A stretch of DNA of 64,000 nucleotides from CAWINY01 sp963837635 (GTDB lineage: Bacteria; Acidobacteriota; Terriglobia; Terriglobales; Acidobacteriaceae), in the NCBI GenBank assembly GCA_963837635.1, contig CAWINY010000006.1, forward strand, positions 496,001-560,000, given 5' to 3'. The notes under the pieces were generated by a model, which saw only the letters and a list, made by a program, of their open reading frames with translations, did not search any database and was not told where the DNA came from. Below, in pieces: positions 63,543 to 64,000 of the stretch (its first letter is position 1; the number at the start of each line of letters is the position of its first letter). Position numbers and translations under genes: made by a program.

Positions 63543-63854
63543 TTGTCGCTAACAAAGCTCCTTCAAGAAAGTGTGATCATCAGGAGAACGCTAATCACTG
63601 CCGTAACAGCGGCGTTTTTCCTTTGTCTCGGTGCTGGTGTCTACATTCATATCTATTATGGCTATGCGATGCCGCGATCTCCACGGCCGCAAGACGGAAG
63701 AATATTTCAAATGATTGTGAATCATGGCATGGTGGTGTTTGTGAACAAGCAAGAGTTTGATCGTGCCAATTTTGTTTTTGATCACTCGCCTCTTGTGACA
63801 GGCGTCTGTGTGGTTATTGCGTACATAATGAAAGTCAAGTTGAAGAAGGTCTGA
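63543..63854 (+). CDS. Small two-helix membrane protein, AT-rich
   Basis: TTG 63543 gives about 103 residues (the frame is open back to 63429, overlapping cysK). Two membrane helices: RTLITAVTAAFFLCLGAGVYIHIYY and LVTGVCVVIAYIMKV, joined by a loop with SPRPQDGRIFQMIVNHGMVVFVNKQEFD. Base composition is clearly lower in GC than the rest of the window, which suggests recent arrival. A family J repeat arm precedes it. No family recognised. Confidence 0.55.
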   Translation: MSLTKLLQESVIIRRTLITAVTAAFFLCLGAGVYIHIYYGYAMPRSPRPQDGRIFQMIVNHGMVVFVNKQEFDRANFVFDHSPLVTGVCVVIAYIMKVKLKKV

Positions 63855-63914
63855 TAGCCGGATCCAATCGGCCAGGAAAGGCGGGATCCGAGCCACGTAG
63901 TGGCGGCATCTATT

Positions 63915-63937
63915 AGCCCAGCGCTTCAGCGCTGGGT
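63915..63937. repeat. Family H hairpin near the right edge
   Basis: AGCCCAGCGC-TTCA-GCGCTGGGT, a near-perfect 9-bp stem, like those at 10694, 15067 and 46619. Confidence 0.6.
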
Positions 63938-64000
63938 AGCAAAGACAAAGATCCCGAGTCCCGTAGGGACGACACGCGTTCTCAAAAACTCCGACTACCT

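Overview
The window looks like a chromosomal segment from an Acidobacteriota bacterium, probably a Terriglobia/Koribacter relative. This is inferred from overall protein character, a GC-rich diderm gene set (lipid A, outer-membrane porin, Mla-type transport), and the many degenerate palindromic intergenic repeats. There is no rRNA to settle it. No tRNA, rRNA, prophage or CRISPR array was found. Almost everything is housekeeping DNA; the only recognisable transposon is one IS200/IS605-type element.

Layout. 1-5.8 kb (+): a cut YwiC-like membrane protein, two small proteins (one omega-like), rho (broken by a single-base frameshift in this sequence), dxr and the RseP-type site-2 protease. 5.8-11.9 kb (-): an envelope/isoprenoid cluster, PIN-TRAM protein > ispD > GxxExxY protein > ispF > fabZ > lpxA > lpxI; the yacL-ispD-ispF order is ancient, and the GxxExxY gene is an intruder sitting between inverted repeats. 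12.3-19.1 kb: short-form gnd, an S41-peptidase homologue without its catalytic Ser/Lys, an orphan OppD-type ATPase, a phosphoesterase, a HigBA-like toxin-antitoxin pair and a YqeY protein. 19.3-29.3 kb (+): a GH18-CE4-GT2 triple fusion with two half-size EamA transporters, the IS element, a giant FAD/Fe-S/CCG oxidoreductase and an FtsX-type permease. 29.5-35 kb (+): amt-glnB, then rplM-rpsI and rpsB-tsf, both pairs pushed apart by palindromic repeats. 35-53 kb: CAP protein, wecB, DoxX, MlaE/MlaF, GH57, bifunctional ftcD, a quinone reductase, SPOR and stomatin proteins, a YVTN lipoprotein, murB and an MFS exporter. 53-57.5 kb: a metal locus. 57.9-64 kb: lipoprotein, sensor kinase, NtrC-type regulator, cysK and a small membrane protein.

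The most interesting region is 53.0-57.5 kb. An NRAMP homologue carries the altered metal site expected of NRAMP-related Mg2+ transporters (DAGA instead of DPGN; APWQ instead of MPHN). Its long leader contains what reads as an M-box (ykoK) Mg2+ riboswitch. The promoter contains a perfect TATACC-N6-GGTATA inverted repeat, and the divergent gene encodes a CsoR/RcnR-family repressor with the His3-Cys35-His60-His64 fingerprint of RcnR. An 80-residue membrane protein follows the transporter, and then an OprB-like porin preceded by a Fur-box-like site and a second palindrome. This suggests an envelope-spanning divalent-metal uptake locus with layered RNA, RcnR-like and Fur-like control.

A second theme is repeats. 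About ten families of short-unit degenerate repeats occur mostly as inverted pairs between genes. Two copies lie in frame inside conserved genes (murB and the OppD-type ATPase), one pair flanks the GxxExxY gene, and some are nested in one another.
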